Shown here: in pieces, positions 29,801 through 38,656 of the stretch
How positions within the stretch are numbered: position 1 is the first letter of the stretch
Layout of the letters: each line of letters begins with the position of its first letter
Position numbers and translations under genes: made by a program
Source: SZUA-181 sp964601765
GTDB taxonomy: Bacteria > Pseudomonadota > Zetaproteobacteria > Mariprofundales > Mariprofundaceae
Reading direction: 5' to 3'
DNA: 45,729 nucleotides
Assembly: GCA_964601765.1 (NCBI GenBank)
Contig: CAZROR010000007.1
Location: 1 to 45,729, forward strand
Notes under the pieces: model-generated
Told to the model about the DNA's origin: nothing
What the model saw: only the letters and a program-made list of their open reading frames with translations
The model's database searches: none

Positions 29801-30069
29801 GGCCTGTTTACACACATACTGACTGAGGCGCCGCTGGCCCAAATGTGGTTAGCCAAGGCGCGAGAAGGGAGGTTTGGTAATTCCAAATGAGCGACGAGCA
29901 ACGCCGGATGGGCGCATTTGGGACGCGGCCCTGCGGGATAAGGCCATTTTTGCGCCCCACTGCGTTATGTCTCGCTGATGTGCAGCAAGCACATGGCGCT
30001 CGACATGCCTTGTAGTACAACAAAAATGGCTCTATCGCCACAACCAATATGTGTGTAAACAGGCCCTAG
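29797..30069. mobile_element. MITE with perfect 22-bp inverted ends, between hpnD and hpnE
   Basis: Positions 29797-29818 and 30048-30069 are exact reverse complements over 22 bases, starting with CTAG and then GGCCTGTTTACACACATA. The palindromic CTAG at both ends is probably the target site or its duplication, which leaves about 265 bp of element proper. No protein is encoded inside. A small internal palindrome TTTGG-TAATT-CCAAA lies at 29873-29887. Without it, hpnD TAG would be 6 bp from the hpnE ATG, so it has split an otherwise compact operon. The family is unknown; a CTAG target would fit some IS5-like groups. Confidence 0.8.
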
Positions 30070-30075
30070 ATCCCG

Positions 30076-31341
30076 ATGCGTATTGCGGTTATCGGCGGTG
30101 GTATTGCCGGCCTGACGTGTGCCATCAGGCTGGCATCAGCTTCACACGAGGTGGTGTTGTTCGAGGCGGCCCCCCGGCTCGGCGGGAGGACACGCTCCTT
30201 TTTTCATGCGCCAACAGGGACATGGGCGGACAACGGCCCCCATCTGCTGATCGGTGCATATACCGCCATGCGGCGGCTGCTGCATGACTGTGGCGCGGAT
30301 GACAATGTGCACTGGCAACATACGCTGCACCTGCCGCTCTGGCGGCCGGGACATGGCCTCGCAACACTGGCACCAAGCAGGCACCTGCCACTGGCGCTGG
30401 GCCTGCCTCTGGCCTGCCTTCGCATGCCAGGCCATGACATGCGGAGCATCGCGGGGCTGGTGCGCCTGTTTCGCGCATGCCGCCGGCACATAGCCCCTGG
30501 ACGGTCACTGCGCGCCTGGCTGAACGACTTGCACATCGCACCGGCACTGCAACACGACCTCCTGGATCCCCTGTGCCTGGGCACGATGAATGAAGCTGTC
30601 GACACTGCCAGCGCAGCAAGCTTTGCCAGGGTGCTGCGGGAAGCCTTTGCCAGCCACGATGCGGCGAGGCTTGGCTGGTTCCGGGCTCCCTTGTCCGAGG
30701 CGCTGATCCGGCCGCTTGAAGAACAGGCAAGCAAGTCGGGTGTGGAAATACGCAAGGCAGAGCGCGTTCGCAGGCTGCATGGCCGATCAGGGCGCATTGA
30801 CGTCGAGGCAAAGGCCAGGCAACGGTTTGACCGCACTGTTCTCGCGCTGCCCGCTACAGCCCGAAACCTGCTGCTTGGCTGGCATCAATCGGTGGAAACA
30901 CGGCCTATCAGCAATCTGCACCTGTGGGTTGAGCCATCCCTGTCGTTGCCGGCGCCCGTGATTGGCGGGCTTGATACCCGGAGCCAATGGTTTTTTGACA
31001 TTTCACAGCAGCACGATGGAGCAAAAGGGTCGCCACAGCGATGGCGGCACCTGTGCACGGTCATCAGCGCAGACCAGGGCGGTTTATCCACTGAGCAACG
31101 GCTACGCGCAGCATGTGATGAGCTCGGCCGCATGCTTGGCCTTGCACGTCCCCTCCAGCCACAATCTTACCGCCTGGTCCGTGAACGACATGCAACCGTG
31201 CTCGTGCGTCCACATGCCCCGGCAGGCAGCCTGCCGCCGCACGTCATCGATGCCTCCGAGCAGCCTGAGCCGGGCAGCATCCCCGCAACCATCGAGCTTG
31301 CCGTGCGTCGCGGCGAGGCGGCTGCACAGGCACTGATATAG
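30076..31341 (+). CDS. hpnE: Hydroxysqualene dehydroxylase HpnE
   Basis: FAD-dependent enzyme that reduces hydroxysqualene to squalene, the precursor of hopanoids. The 421-residue amine-oxidase-type flavoprotein has the FAD fold IAVIGGGIAGLTCAIRLA (residues 3-20) with FEAAPRLGGRTRSF, and an MNEAVDTASAASFARVL block typical of HpnE. Its translation must now begin downstream of the MITE, and no clear ribosome site precedes the ATG (GATCCCG only). No squalene-hopene cyclase is in the window. Confidence 0.92.
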   Translation: MRIAVIGGGIAGLTCAIRLASASHEVVLFEAAPRLGGRTRSFFHAPTGTWADNGPHLLIGAYTAMRRLLHDCGADDNVHWQHTLHLPLWRPGHGLATLAPSRHLPLALGLPLACLRMPGHDMRSIAGLVRLFRACRRHIAPGRSLRAWLNDLHIAPALQHDLLDPLCLGTMNEAVDTASAASFARVLREAFASHDAARLGWFRAPLSEALIRPLEEQASKSGVEIRKAERVRRLHGRSGRIDVEAKARQRFDRTVLALPATARNLLLGWHQSVETRPISNLHLWVEPSLSLPAPVIGGLDTRSQWFFDISQQHDGAKGSPQRWRHLCTVISADQGGLSTEQRLRAACDELGRMLGLARPLQPQSYRLVRERHATVLVRPHAPAGSLPPHVIDASEQPEPGSIPATIELAVRRGEAAAQALI

Positions 31342-31661
31342 GCGACACCACAAATCTTATCCACCCCCCTCAAAATCCCGTGCCATCTATCCAGAGCTTG
31401 CCGCCACATCCAAGATAGAGCCTTATGATAATCGCACAACCTGTTAATTAATAAGCTATTAATAACATGCATACTTTTTCATCGCAAGGCCGATAGGGGT
31501 GTCCGAGGAGGAAAACAGCAGGTGAAACGATCGTTTATCCACCAGCTTATCCACAGCGCTTGTGGACATCCCGTCCGGGGCCTTTATTTGCACAGGCTTA
31601 CGCCTGATGCCAGCGCTGGAGCGGTTGAAGACAGAGGCAAAATACGTAGGCTCCACACACC
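31342..31661. other. Intergenic region with DnaA-box-like cluster and AT-rich tract
   Basis: This 320-bp gap holds three TTATCCAC sites in the same orientation: TTATCCACC at 31357-31365 and at 31535-31543, and the perfect DnaA box TTATCCACA at 31547-31555. TCCACAGCGCTTGTGGA (31550-31566) forms a hairpin with 6-bp arms. An AT-rich tract lies at 31442-31466 (TTAATTAATAAGCTATTAA within it). A perfect palindrome AAACGATCGTTT sits at 31525-31536. The structure resembles a small origin or DnaA-binding locus, but there is no dnaA, dnaN or rep gene nearby. A promoter for coq7 must also lie here. Confidence 0.5.
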
Positions 31662-32312
31662 GTGAGCACCTCCGAATTCCGCCGCTACTCCCTGCTGGAC
31701 AGGCTATTATCCGAGTTCGATCAGAGCCTGAACAATATCTTCTGTCCACAGCCCTCCAGCCGCCCCTACCCGGCGGAAAAGACAAATGAGCAGAAGATAT
31801 CTGCGACAGAAAAGCGGGCAAGTGCGGGCATGATGCGCGTCAATCATGCCGGTGAAATGGCGGCACAGGCATTGTACCAGGGGCAAAGCTGGACAGCACG
31901 GGATGCCTCGCTAAAAGAAAAGTTGCACCAGGCCTCCCTTGAAGAGGCAGATCATCTCAACTGGTGCCGGCGCAGACTGGAGGAACTTGAGGCCCGCCCC
32001 TCCCGGCTGGACCCCCTGTGGTATACCGGCTCGCTCTGTATTGGTGTCGCAGCCGGTATTGCCGGTGATCGCTGGAACCTTGGCTTTCTGGCCGAAACCG
32101 AACACCAGGTGGTACGCCATCTGGATAGTCACCTGAAGCGGCTCCCCGCAGGGGACAGGAAGAGCCGGGATATCGTTAAACAAATGCGTCAGGATGAGCT
32201 TGGCCACGCCACGCTGGCGGAGAAGCTGGGCGCCGCCAAACTGCCTGCCCCGGTCAAATCAGCCATGCGCCTGACCGCCAAGGTAATGATAACCATAGCA
32301 GAGCGCATCTAG
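31662..32312 (+). CDS. coq7: 3-demethoxyubiquinol 3-hydroxylase Coq7
   Basis: Di-iron hydroxylase for the penultimate step of ubiquinone synthesis. The 216-residue ferritin-like protein has the four expected carboxylate/His iron motifs: NHAGEMAAQALYQGQ, EEADHLNW, a following ETEHQVVRHL and DELGHATLA. It starts at a GTG (31662); no ATG lies nearby in frame upstream of the conserved region. Gammaproteobacteria use either Coq7 or UbiF for this step, so this is a Coq7-type strain. Confidence 0.93.
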   Translation: MSTSEFRRYSLLDRLLSEFDQSLNNIFCPQPSSRPYPAEKTNEQKISATEKRASAGMMRVNHAGEMAAQALYQGQSWTARDASLKEKLHQASLEEADHLNWCRRRLEELEARPSRLDPLWYTGSLCIGVAAGIAGDRWNLGFLAETEHQVVRHLDSHLKRLPAGDRKSRDIVKQMRQDELGHATLAEKLGAAKLPAPVKSAMRLTAKVMITIAERI

Positions 32313-32364
32313 ATGCCCACCCACTTCACGATTCGTACCCCATCACATACCGGAGACTAAGCAC

Positions 32365-33120
32365 ATGTCAGGTCACTCCAAATGGTCCACGATCAAGCAC
32401 AAAAAGGCCGCTGCAGATGCCAAGCGTGGACAGATTTTCACCAAATACATCCGTGAAATCACGGTTGCGGCACGCATGGGCGGTGCCGACCCGGAAGCGA
32501 ACCCTCGTCTCAGGGCTGCCATTGCGGCTGCCCGAGGTGTCAACATGCCCAAGGACAATATCGAACGCGCCATTTCCCGTGGTGCGGGCGGACTGGACGG
32601 TGCCAACATCGAGGAAATCCGCTATGAGGGCTATGCTCCCGGTGGTGTGGCCATCTTGATTGACTGCATGACCGATAATCGCAATCGCACGGTTTCCGAT
32701 GTCCGTTCCACACTTACCAAGGCCGGTGGCAACCTCGGTGAGTCTGGCTGTGTCAGCTGGATGTTCAGCCAGAAGGGCCTGTTCGTCTTCAACCGTGAGG
32801 AGGTGGATGAAGAGCAGCTCATGGAGATAGCCCTTGAGGCAGGTGCAGAGGATATCGAGGACAAACCCGACGAAGGCAGCATTGAGGTCACGTGTGAACC
32901 CGAGGCCTTTGCACGCGTACAGCAGGCACTGGAGACTGCGGGACTAAAACCGCAGGTGGCTGAGATATCCTGGATTCCCGGCAACACCGTGGCTGTGGAG
33001 GGAGAAGCAGCGGAAAAACTACTGCGATTGATGGAACGGCTTGAAGATCTCGATGACGTGCAACATGTCTATGCAAACTTTGATATCTCCGAAGAGGAGA
33101 TGGAAAGAATCAGCGCCTGA
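32365..33120 (+). CDS. yebC: YebC/PmpR family transcriptional regulator
   Basis: A 251-residue protein starting MSGHSKWSTIKHKKAA, the hallmark of the YebC/TACO1 family, with the acidic middle block MEIALEAGAEDIED. Members act as transcription regulators, and recent work also links some to translation of proline-rich stretches. GGAG lies about 9 nt ahead of the ATG. Its stop overlaps ruvC (TGATG), the usual yebC-ruvCAB arrangement. Confidence 0.95.
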   Translation: MSGHSKWSTIKHKKAAADAKRGQIFTKYIREITVAARMGGADPEANPRLRAAIAAARGVNMPKDNIERAISRGAGGLDGANIEEIRYEGYAPGGVAILIDCMTDNRNRTVSDVRSTLTKAGGNLGESGCVSWMFSQKGLFVFNREEVDEEQLMEIALEAGAEDIEDKPDEGSIEVTCEPEAFARVQQALETAGLKPQVAEISWIPGNTVAVEGEAAEKLLRLMERLEDLDDVQHVYANFDISEEEMERISA

Positions 33121-33617
33121 TGCGCATCCTGGGCGTTGACCCCGGCTCCCGGCGCACCGGCTACGGCATCATTGATGTACAGGGCAGCCGGCTTGTACAT
33201 GTGGCACATGGGGTGATCGCCCCCACAGCGACGGCCGCATTCGACAGCCGCCTGTCCGGTCTGTTCACGGAGCTGGCCGCCATCATCGCACAACACGGAC
33301 CGAAAGAAGCCGCCATCGAAGACGTGTTCATGGCCAAGAATGCCGCCTCCGCTCTGAAGCTGGGACAGGCGCGCGGCGCACTCATCGTCGCCTGCGCACA
33401 GGCTGGCCTGCATGTCACCCCATATAGCCCTACTGCGGTAAAGCAGGCGCTTGTCGGCTTCGGACGTGCCGAAAAGCAACAAGTGCAGCACATGGTTGGT
33501 CTGCTCATCAAACCGCCCTGCGCGCTCCAGGAAGACGCAGCCGATGCGCTGGCCGTTGCTATCTGCCATGCCCATACCGCTGGCGCCAAGCACGCTATGC
33601 AGCGGAGTGTGGCATGA
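33120..33617 (+). CDS. ruvC: Holliday junction endonuclease RuvC
   Basis: Resolves Holliday junctions by symmetric nicking. In the 165-residue RNase H-fold protein all four catalytic acids are present: Asp7 (GVDPGS), Glu67 (AIEDVF), Asp139 and Asp142 (EDAADALA). It overlaps yebC by one base and ruvA by 4 bp (ATGA). Confidence 0.96.
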   Translation: MRILGVDPGSRRTGYGIIDVQGSRLVHVAHGVIAPTATAAFDSRLSGLFTELAAIIAQHGPKEAAIEDVFMAKNAASALKLGQARGALIVACAQAGLHVTPYSPTAVKQALVGFGRAEKQQVQHMVGLLIKPPCALQEDAADALAVAICHAHTAGAKHAMQRSVA

Positions 33618-34177
33618 TCAACTGGCTGTGTGGCATTGTGCGGGAAATCGATCCGGCCGGCATTGTCAGCCTCGATGTGAACGGTGTGGGCTATGAGACC
33701 AATGTCAGCATGCAGACGCTGTACAGCCTCAAGCTCGGAGAGCAGACCGAGTTGCATATTCATACGCATGTCCGTGAAGACCAGATCACGCTGTTCGGCT
33801 TCGCCTCCCGCAGGGAAAAGGAGATTTTCCGAAAACTCACCTCGGTTTCCGGTATCGGTGTGCGTACGGGCCTGAGCATGCTCTCGGGCATGCAAGTAGA
33901 TGATATCCTCCGCGCCATTGACACCTCTGACGATGCCGCCATCGCGCGCATCCCGGGCATCGGCAAGAAAACGGCCCAGCGGCTGATCCTTGAGCTGCGC
34001 GGCAAGCTCGTATCAGAGGACGCTGAACCAGAAAACAGCGGTACCCTGCAGGATGTGCGTTCGGCACTTATCAATCTGGGATACAGACCCGCACAGGTTG
34101 ATAGTGCACTCAAGAAGGTTGATGCCGCTGACGACTTTGAGATGGCCTTCAAAGCCGCCCTGAAGGCCATGGCATGA
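33614..34177 (+). CDS. ruvA: Holliday junction branch-migration protein RuvA
   Basis: Tetramer that binds the four-way junction and loads RuvB. The 187-residue protein has domain I starting MINWLCGIVREIDP, the HhH motifs of domain II (LTSVSGIGVRTGLSML and IARIPGIGKKTAQRLI), and the C-terminal domain III that contacts RuvB (VRSALINLGY). ATGA overlaps join it to both ruvC and ruvB. Confidence 0.96.
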   Translation: MINWLCGIVREIDPAGIVSLDVNGVGYETNVSMQTLYSLKLGEQTELHIHTHVREDQITLFGFASRREKEIFRKLTSVSGIGVRTGLSMLSGMQVDDILRAIDTSDDAAIARIPGIGKKTAQRLILELRGKLVSEDAEPENSGTLQDVRSALINLGYRPAQVDSALKKVDAADDFEMAFKAALKAMA

Positions 34178-35199
34178 GCAGCGAGGAGCGCATCGTCAGC
34201 AGCCATATCCAGGCTGAGGAGGCCTGGGACATGGCCCTGCGCCCGAAAAGTCTCGATGAATACATCGGCCAGGAGAAAACCAGGGCCAACCTCTCTGTAT
34301 TCATCCGTGCAGCCAAGGCGCGTGGCGAACCGCTCGACCACATGCTGCTCTTCGGGCCACCCGGCCTCGGCAAGACGACACTGGCCTATGTGACCGCCCA
34401 TGAACTGGGCGTGAATATCCGCACAACATCCGGTCCCGTTATCGAGCGATCCGGTGATCTTGCCGCGATCCTGACCGGCCTGGAGGCCGGTGATGTGTTG
34501 TTCATCGACGAAATTCACCGCCTGAACCCACAGGTGGAGGAGATTCTCTATCCGGCCATGGAAGACTGCCAGCTCGATATCGTTATCGGTCAGGGACCGG
34601 CAGCGCGCTCCATCAAGATGGACCTCCCCCGCTTCACACTAATTGGTGCCACCACGCGTGCCGGGCTGCTAACCAACCCGCTGCGCGATCGCTTCGGTGT
34701 CGTGCTCCGGCTGGAGTTCTATCATCACGAAGAGCTGGCCCGTGTCGTCAGGCGCTCCGCCAGCCTGCTTAACATCAGCATTACGGATGATGGCGCGCTT
34801 GAGATCGCCCGCCGTGCGCGCGGCACGCCGCGCATTGCCAACCGCCTGCTCAGACGCGTGCGCGACTTCGCCGAGGTAGAGCACGCTGGCAGCATCGACA
34901 GGCACATCGCCGCGCTGGCACTCGACCGGCTTGAGGTAGACGGTATGGGCCTCGACCACATGGATCGCAAGCTGCTGGCCGCCCTCATTGACAAGTATGC
35001 CGGTGGCCCGGCCGGCCTGGACACGCTTGCTGCCTCCATTGCCGAGGAGCGCGATACGATTGAGGATGTGCTGGAGCCCTACCTGCTCCAGGAAGGCTTT
35101 ATTGCGCGCACACCACGCGGGCGCATCGCCACACCGCTCGCCTACGCCCACTTGGAACGCGAGTTGCCTGATGCAGTGCGGCAGGAAAAACTGCTGTGA
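34174..35199 (+). CDS. ruvB: Holliday junction helicase motor RuvB
   Basis: AAA+ ATPase that drives branch migration with RuvA. The 341-residue protein has Walker A GPPGLGKTT (61-69), Walker B VLFIDEIHRL, sensor 1 IGATTRAG and a C-terminal winged helix ending GRIATPLAYAHL. It overlaps ruvA by ATGA and ybgC by GTGA. In many bacteria the ruv genes are SOS-controlled. Here the only candidate operator upstream of the run is the palindrome at 31525-31536. Confidence 0.97.
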   Translation: MSSEERIVSSHIQAEEAWDMALRPKSLDEYIGQEKTRANLSVFIRAAKARGEPLDHMLLFGPPGLGKTTLAYVTAHELGVNIRTTSGPVIERSGDLAAILTGLEAGDVLFIDEIHRLNPQVEEILYPAMEDCQLDIVIGQGPAARSIKMDLPRFTLIGATTRAGLLTNPLRDRFGVVLRLEFYHHEELARVVRRSASLLNISITDDGALEIARRARGTPRIANRLLRRVRDFAEVEHAGSIDRHIAALALDRLEVDGMGLDHMDRKLLAALIDKYAGGPAGLDTLAASIAEERDTIEDVLEPYLLQEGFIARTPRGRIATPLAYAHLERELPDAVRQEKLL

Positions 35200-35616
35200 C
35201 TGCCTATGTGCATGTCTGGCCCGTGCGTATCTACTACGAGGATACCGACCACGGTGGCGTCGTCTATTATGCCAATTATCTCCGCTTCATGGAGCGGGCA
35301 CGCACGGAGTTTCTGCGCTGCGAAGGCATCGAACTGGATGAGCTGGAGCGCAATGAGGGCGTGCTGTTCAGCGTGACGCAGGCGAACATCCGCTACCTGA
35401 AACCGGCGCGATTCAACGATATGCTTGAGGTGCGCAGTCGCCTGCTGGCAGCCCGGGGCGCACGGTTGGCTTTTTCACAATGCATTTTTTGTGAGCGGGA
35501 GGCCATTGTCGAGGCCGAAATTCGCCTGGCCTGCACCGACCGCACAGGGCGACCCAGTCGCATCCCGCCTACTGTATCGGATTGTATCAAGGCAAAAATT
35601 TCCAGGGAGACCCAGC

Positions 35617-35627
<11 letters not shown>
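35196..35627 (+). CDS. ybgC: Tol-Pal-associated acyl-CoA thioesterase YbgC
   Basis: A hot-dog-fold thioesterase that acts on acyl-CoA or acyl-ACP and is the usual first gene of tol-pal operons. The 143-residue protein has the catalytic loop YYEDTDHGGVVYYANYL with the active Asp and the FMERARTEFLR helix. The start is a GTG overlapping the ruvB stop. Its end overlaps tolQ by 11 bp, so ruvCAB and tol genes are physically coupled. Confidence 0.93.
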
Positions 35628-36306
<679 letters not shown>

Positions 36307-36309
36307 GCG

Positions 36310-36726
36310 ATGTGGGCCGGCCAAAGCAAATGGGACAGAGACATCGAGCCAATGGGCGAAATCAACGTCACACCTCTGGTCGATGTGATGCTGGTGCTGC
36401 TCATCATCTTCATGGTTACCGCCCCGTTGCTTACACAGGGCGTGAACGTGGACCTGCCGGACACCGATGCGCCGGCCATGCAACAGAATGTCGAGCCACT
36501 GGTGTTGACCATTCGTGCCAACGGCAGGATTTACCTTCAAGGCCACCCCATCAAGCTCAGCCAGCTGGTGCCGCGCATCCAGGCAATCCGCAAGCAAAAG
36601 AAAGGCCTGCCCATATTCATTCGTGGTGATGCCAAGACACCGTATGAAAAAATTGCCCAGGTAATGAGCGCGCTTGCCCGGGCGAAAATCGAAAAGGTTG
36701 GCCTTGTCACCGAGCCTCGCCGGTAA
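36310..36726 (+). CDS. tolR: Tol-Pal motor subunit TolR
   Basis: ExbD-type partner of TolQ. The 138-residue protein has a single membrane helix at about residues 23-43 with the proton-carrying Asp in INVTPLVDVMLVLLIIFMV, then a periplasmic domain ending in VGLVTEP. It starts 3 bp after the tolQ stop and its 3' end overlaps the likely tolA start. Confidence 0.95.
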   Translation: MWAGQSKWDRDIEPMGEINVTPLVDVMLVLLIIFMVTAPLLTQGVNVDLPDTDAPAMQQNVEPLVLTIRANGRIYLQGHPIKLSQLVPRIQAIRKQKKGLPIFIRGDAKTPYEKIAQVMSALARAKIEKVGLVTEPRR

Positions 36727-37432
36727 CGCACCTGACCCTGTCCAGCTCTCCAGCCGGGATATCCTGCAGGCAGGGCTGCTACATGTGGCGGCTGTGCTTG
36801 CCCTGGTTGCGCTGACACTATGGCGGCCAACCACCATGCCGGCTCCGCCCAAGGCCCTTGAGGTGCGCCTGATATCAGCGGATATGCTCAAAAAGAAGCC
36901 TCACAAACCAAAGGCACAGACGCCCAGGCCGAAAAAGCATGTCATTAAACACAGGGCAAAGCCCAAGCTGACGAAGCCGAAAAAGCACGTCGTCAAACAC
37001 AAACCACGACTGACGAGGCCGAAGAAAAAAAGGCCAAGGCCGTTACCAAAAGATTACGATCCATTCGCCCCACTGGTTTCAAAAGCCAGACCATCCGGCA
37101 AGCATATCGATAGCGCGGCCATCGTGGCCGATCTGCGACGACAGCTGTCGGAAAAGGAGCTGAACCAGTATATCGCCATGATCCAGGCTGCCGTATTGCA
37201 ACACTGGAAGGTGCCGGCCGACCTGAGCGATTTCAAACAGGATCCGATGGTGACCATGGAGCTTAACCCGGATGGCAGCGTGCGCAGAGTAAGCATCGAG
37301 GTCTCATCCGGCAGCCCGGCGCTCGATGATTCGCTGATCCGCGCCATTCAGGCTGCCGCGCCGTTCACCCTGCCCCGCCGTCAGTTCGAGGTCTTTCGCA
37401 CCAATCGCATCCGTTTCCACCCGCTGCGCTGA
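36704..37432 (+). CDS. tolA: Tol-Pal envelope-spanning protein TolA
   Basis: Transmits energy from TolQR to TolB-Pal. About 242 residues: an N-terminal membrane helix (about 20-40), then a short, very basic Pro/Lys linker (about 64-115) with a repeated element of the form PKKHVIKH and PKKHVVKH, and a C-terminal TonB-like domain with NPDGSVRRVSIEVSSGSPALDD. The linker is much shorter than the long alanine-rich helix of enteric TolA. No ATG is available; I chose TTG 36704 with AAAAGG 6 nt upstream. TTG 36674 and 36698 are other options. It is followed by the inverted SOS module instead of tolB. Confidence 0.88.
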   Translation: MSPSLAGNAPDPVQLSSRDILQAGLLHVAAVLALVALTLWRPTTMPAPPKALEVRLISADMLKKKPHKPKAQTPRPKKHVIKHRAKPKLTKPKKHVVKHKPRLTRPKKKRPRPLPKDYDPFAPLVSKARPSGKHIDSAAIVADLRRQLSEKELNQYIAMIQAAVLQHWKVPADLSDFKQDPMVTMELNPDGSVRRVSIEVSSGSPALDDSLIRAIQAAAPFTLPRRQFEVFRTNRIRFHPLR

Positions 37433-37450
37433 CAATACAGCCGCGCCCGG

Positions 37451-38656
37451 CTACTCCGCACTGATCAGCGGATAGATGAAACGTAACCGCCCGGGCCGTG
37501 GTTCGGCGCACTGCAGCGGTGCCACGGTTCCACGGCCATAGCGATGATTGATCTCGGCTACCGTGCGCATGATCCCTGCCTGTCGCGCATCTGTACGCAT
37601 CACCCCGAACAAGTCCTCGGCTGCCGTGTCTGCGCGGCAAATATCACGCGCCACCACGCCGCAGCCGCGATATGCCTCCCCTGCGCTGTAGATCGCGCCC
37701 AGCGCCTGCCGTACCGCGGCATTGAAACGGAAGAAGTTGTTGCTGGGAAAGGCAAACCGCACCTCATGCCGCTCACAGGCAAATGATTTCAGACGCACAA
37801 ACACGGTCAGCCGTCCGGCCAGCAGTCCCTTCGCCACCAGCTCTGTTGCCAGCCGGGCGACATGATGAGTCAGATGCGCGGCGATGAGCCGGCGTTCACC
37901 GCTCACCGTGCCCAGCGATGCCGTCCTGGCCACGCTCTTCGGCAGCCTGGGAGCGGATACCAGCGGCCATACAGCTACGCCGTTCAGTTCGTGCCACAGG
38001 TCCATGCCGCCACGTCCAAGCAGGCTGCGAACCCGCCCGGGAGGCGCCATGGCAACATCCGCCGCTGTTTGTATGCCGGCGCTTTCAAGCCGGGCGGCGC
38101 GCCTGCCGCCAATGCCGGGAATATCACGCACATGCCGCGTCCCCAGAAATGAGGCGATCTGCCTGCCCGGCACCACCGTGGAGCCATCCGGCTTGTTCGA
38201 CTCGGATGCCATCTTGGCCAGCGTGCGCGTCACGGAAATGCCGACGGACACCGTGATGCCAAGCTCGCGCTTCACCGTCTGCCGGATGCCATCGGCAATG
38301 TTCTCGTCACCCTCCAGAACCCCCAGGCCCAGAAACCCCTCATCGATGGAATAATGCTCGACCTCGGAGGCAAACCGGGCCAGCACGGCAAACATGCGGC
38401 GCGACATCTGGCCGTAATAGGCAAAATCGGCTGGCAGATAGACGGCGTCCGGCATCCTGCGGCGCGCCTCCCAGACCGGCATGCCGGTGGTAATGCCGCG
38501 CGCCTTCGCATCGTAGGTCTTCGCTACCACGCAGGCGTCCTGACTGGATAGTACGCAGAGCGGCCTGCCGCGAAGCGCGGGGCGGCGCACCAGTTCGCAG
38601 GCGGCGTAAAAACAGTCCGCATCCACATGCACCACGGCCTGCGGGCATACGCTCAC
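37451..38656 (-). CDS. Y-family DNA polymerase (UmuC/DinB-like)
   Basis: Error-prone translesion polymerase. The 401-residue protein has the first catalytic acid in VHVDADCFYAACE and the palm motif HYSIDEGFLGL with the Asp-Glu pair, then GISVTRTLAKMAS and an HhH (IPGIGGRRAARLESAG) and a little-finger domain. It resembles UmuC/ImpB-type polymerases more than the short DinB, but lacks a recognisable UmuC tail, so I give no gene symbol. It starts at a GTG overlapping the stop of the LexA/UmuD-like gene (GTGA), forming a two-gene mutagenesis operon. It lies antiparallel inside the tol cluster. Confidence 0.88.
   Translation of the reverse strand: MSVCPQAVVHVDADCFYAACELVRRPALRGRPLCVLSSQDACVVAKTYDAKARGITTGMPVWEARRRMPDAVYLPADFAYYGQMSRRMFAVLARFASEVEHYSIDEGFLGLGVLEGDENIADGIRQTVKRELGITVSVGISVTRTLAKMASESNKPDGSTVVPGRQIASFLGTRHVRDIPGIGGRRAARLESAGIQTAADVAMAPPGRVRSLLGRGGMDLWHELNGVAVWPLVSAPRLPKSVARTASLGTVSGERRLIAAHLTHHVARLATELVAKGLLAGRLTVFVRLKSFACERHEVRFAFPSNNFFRFNAAVRQALGAIYSAGEAYRGCGVVARDICRADTAAEDLFGVMRTDARQAGIMRTVAEINHRYGRGTVAPLQCAEPRPGRLRFIYPLISAE

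Noticed and set aside
31357..31566. Calling the DnaA-box cluster the chromosomal origin
   Set aside because: No dnaA, dnaN, gidA or rpmH nearby and hand-counted base skew does not support it. Kept only as a site worth testing.
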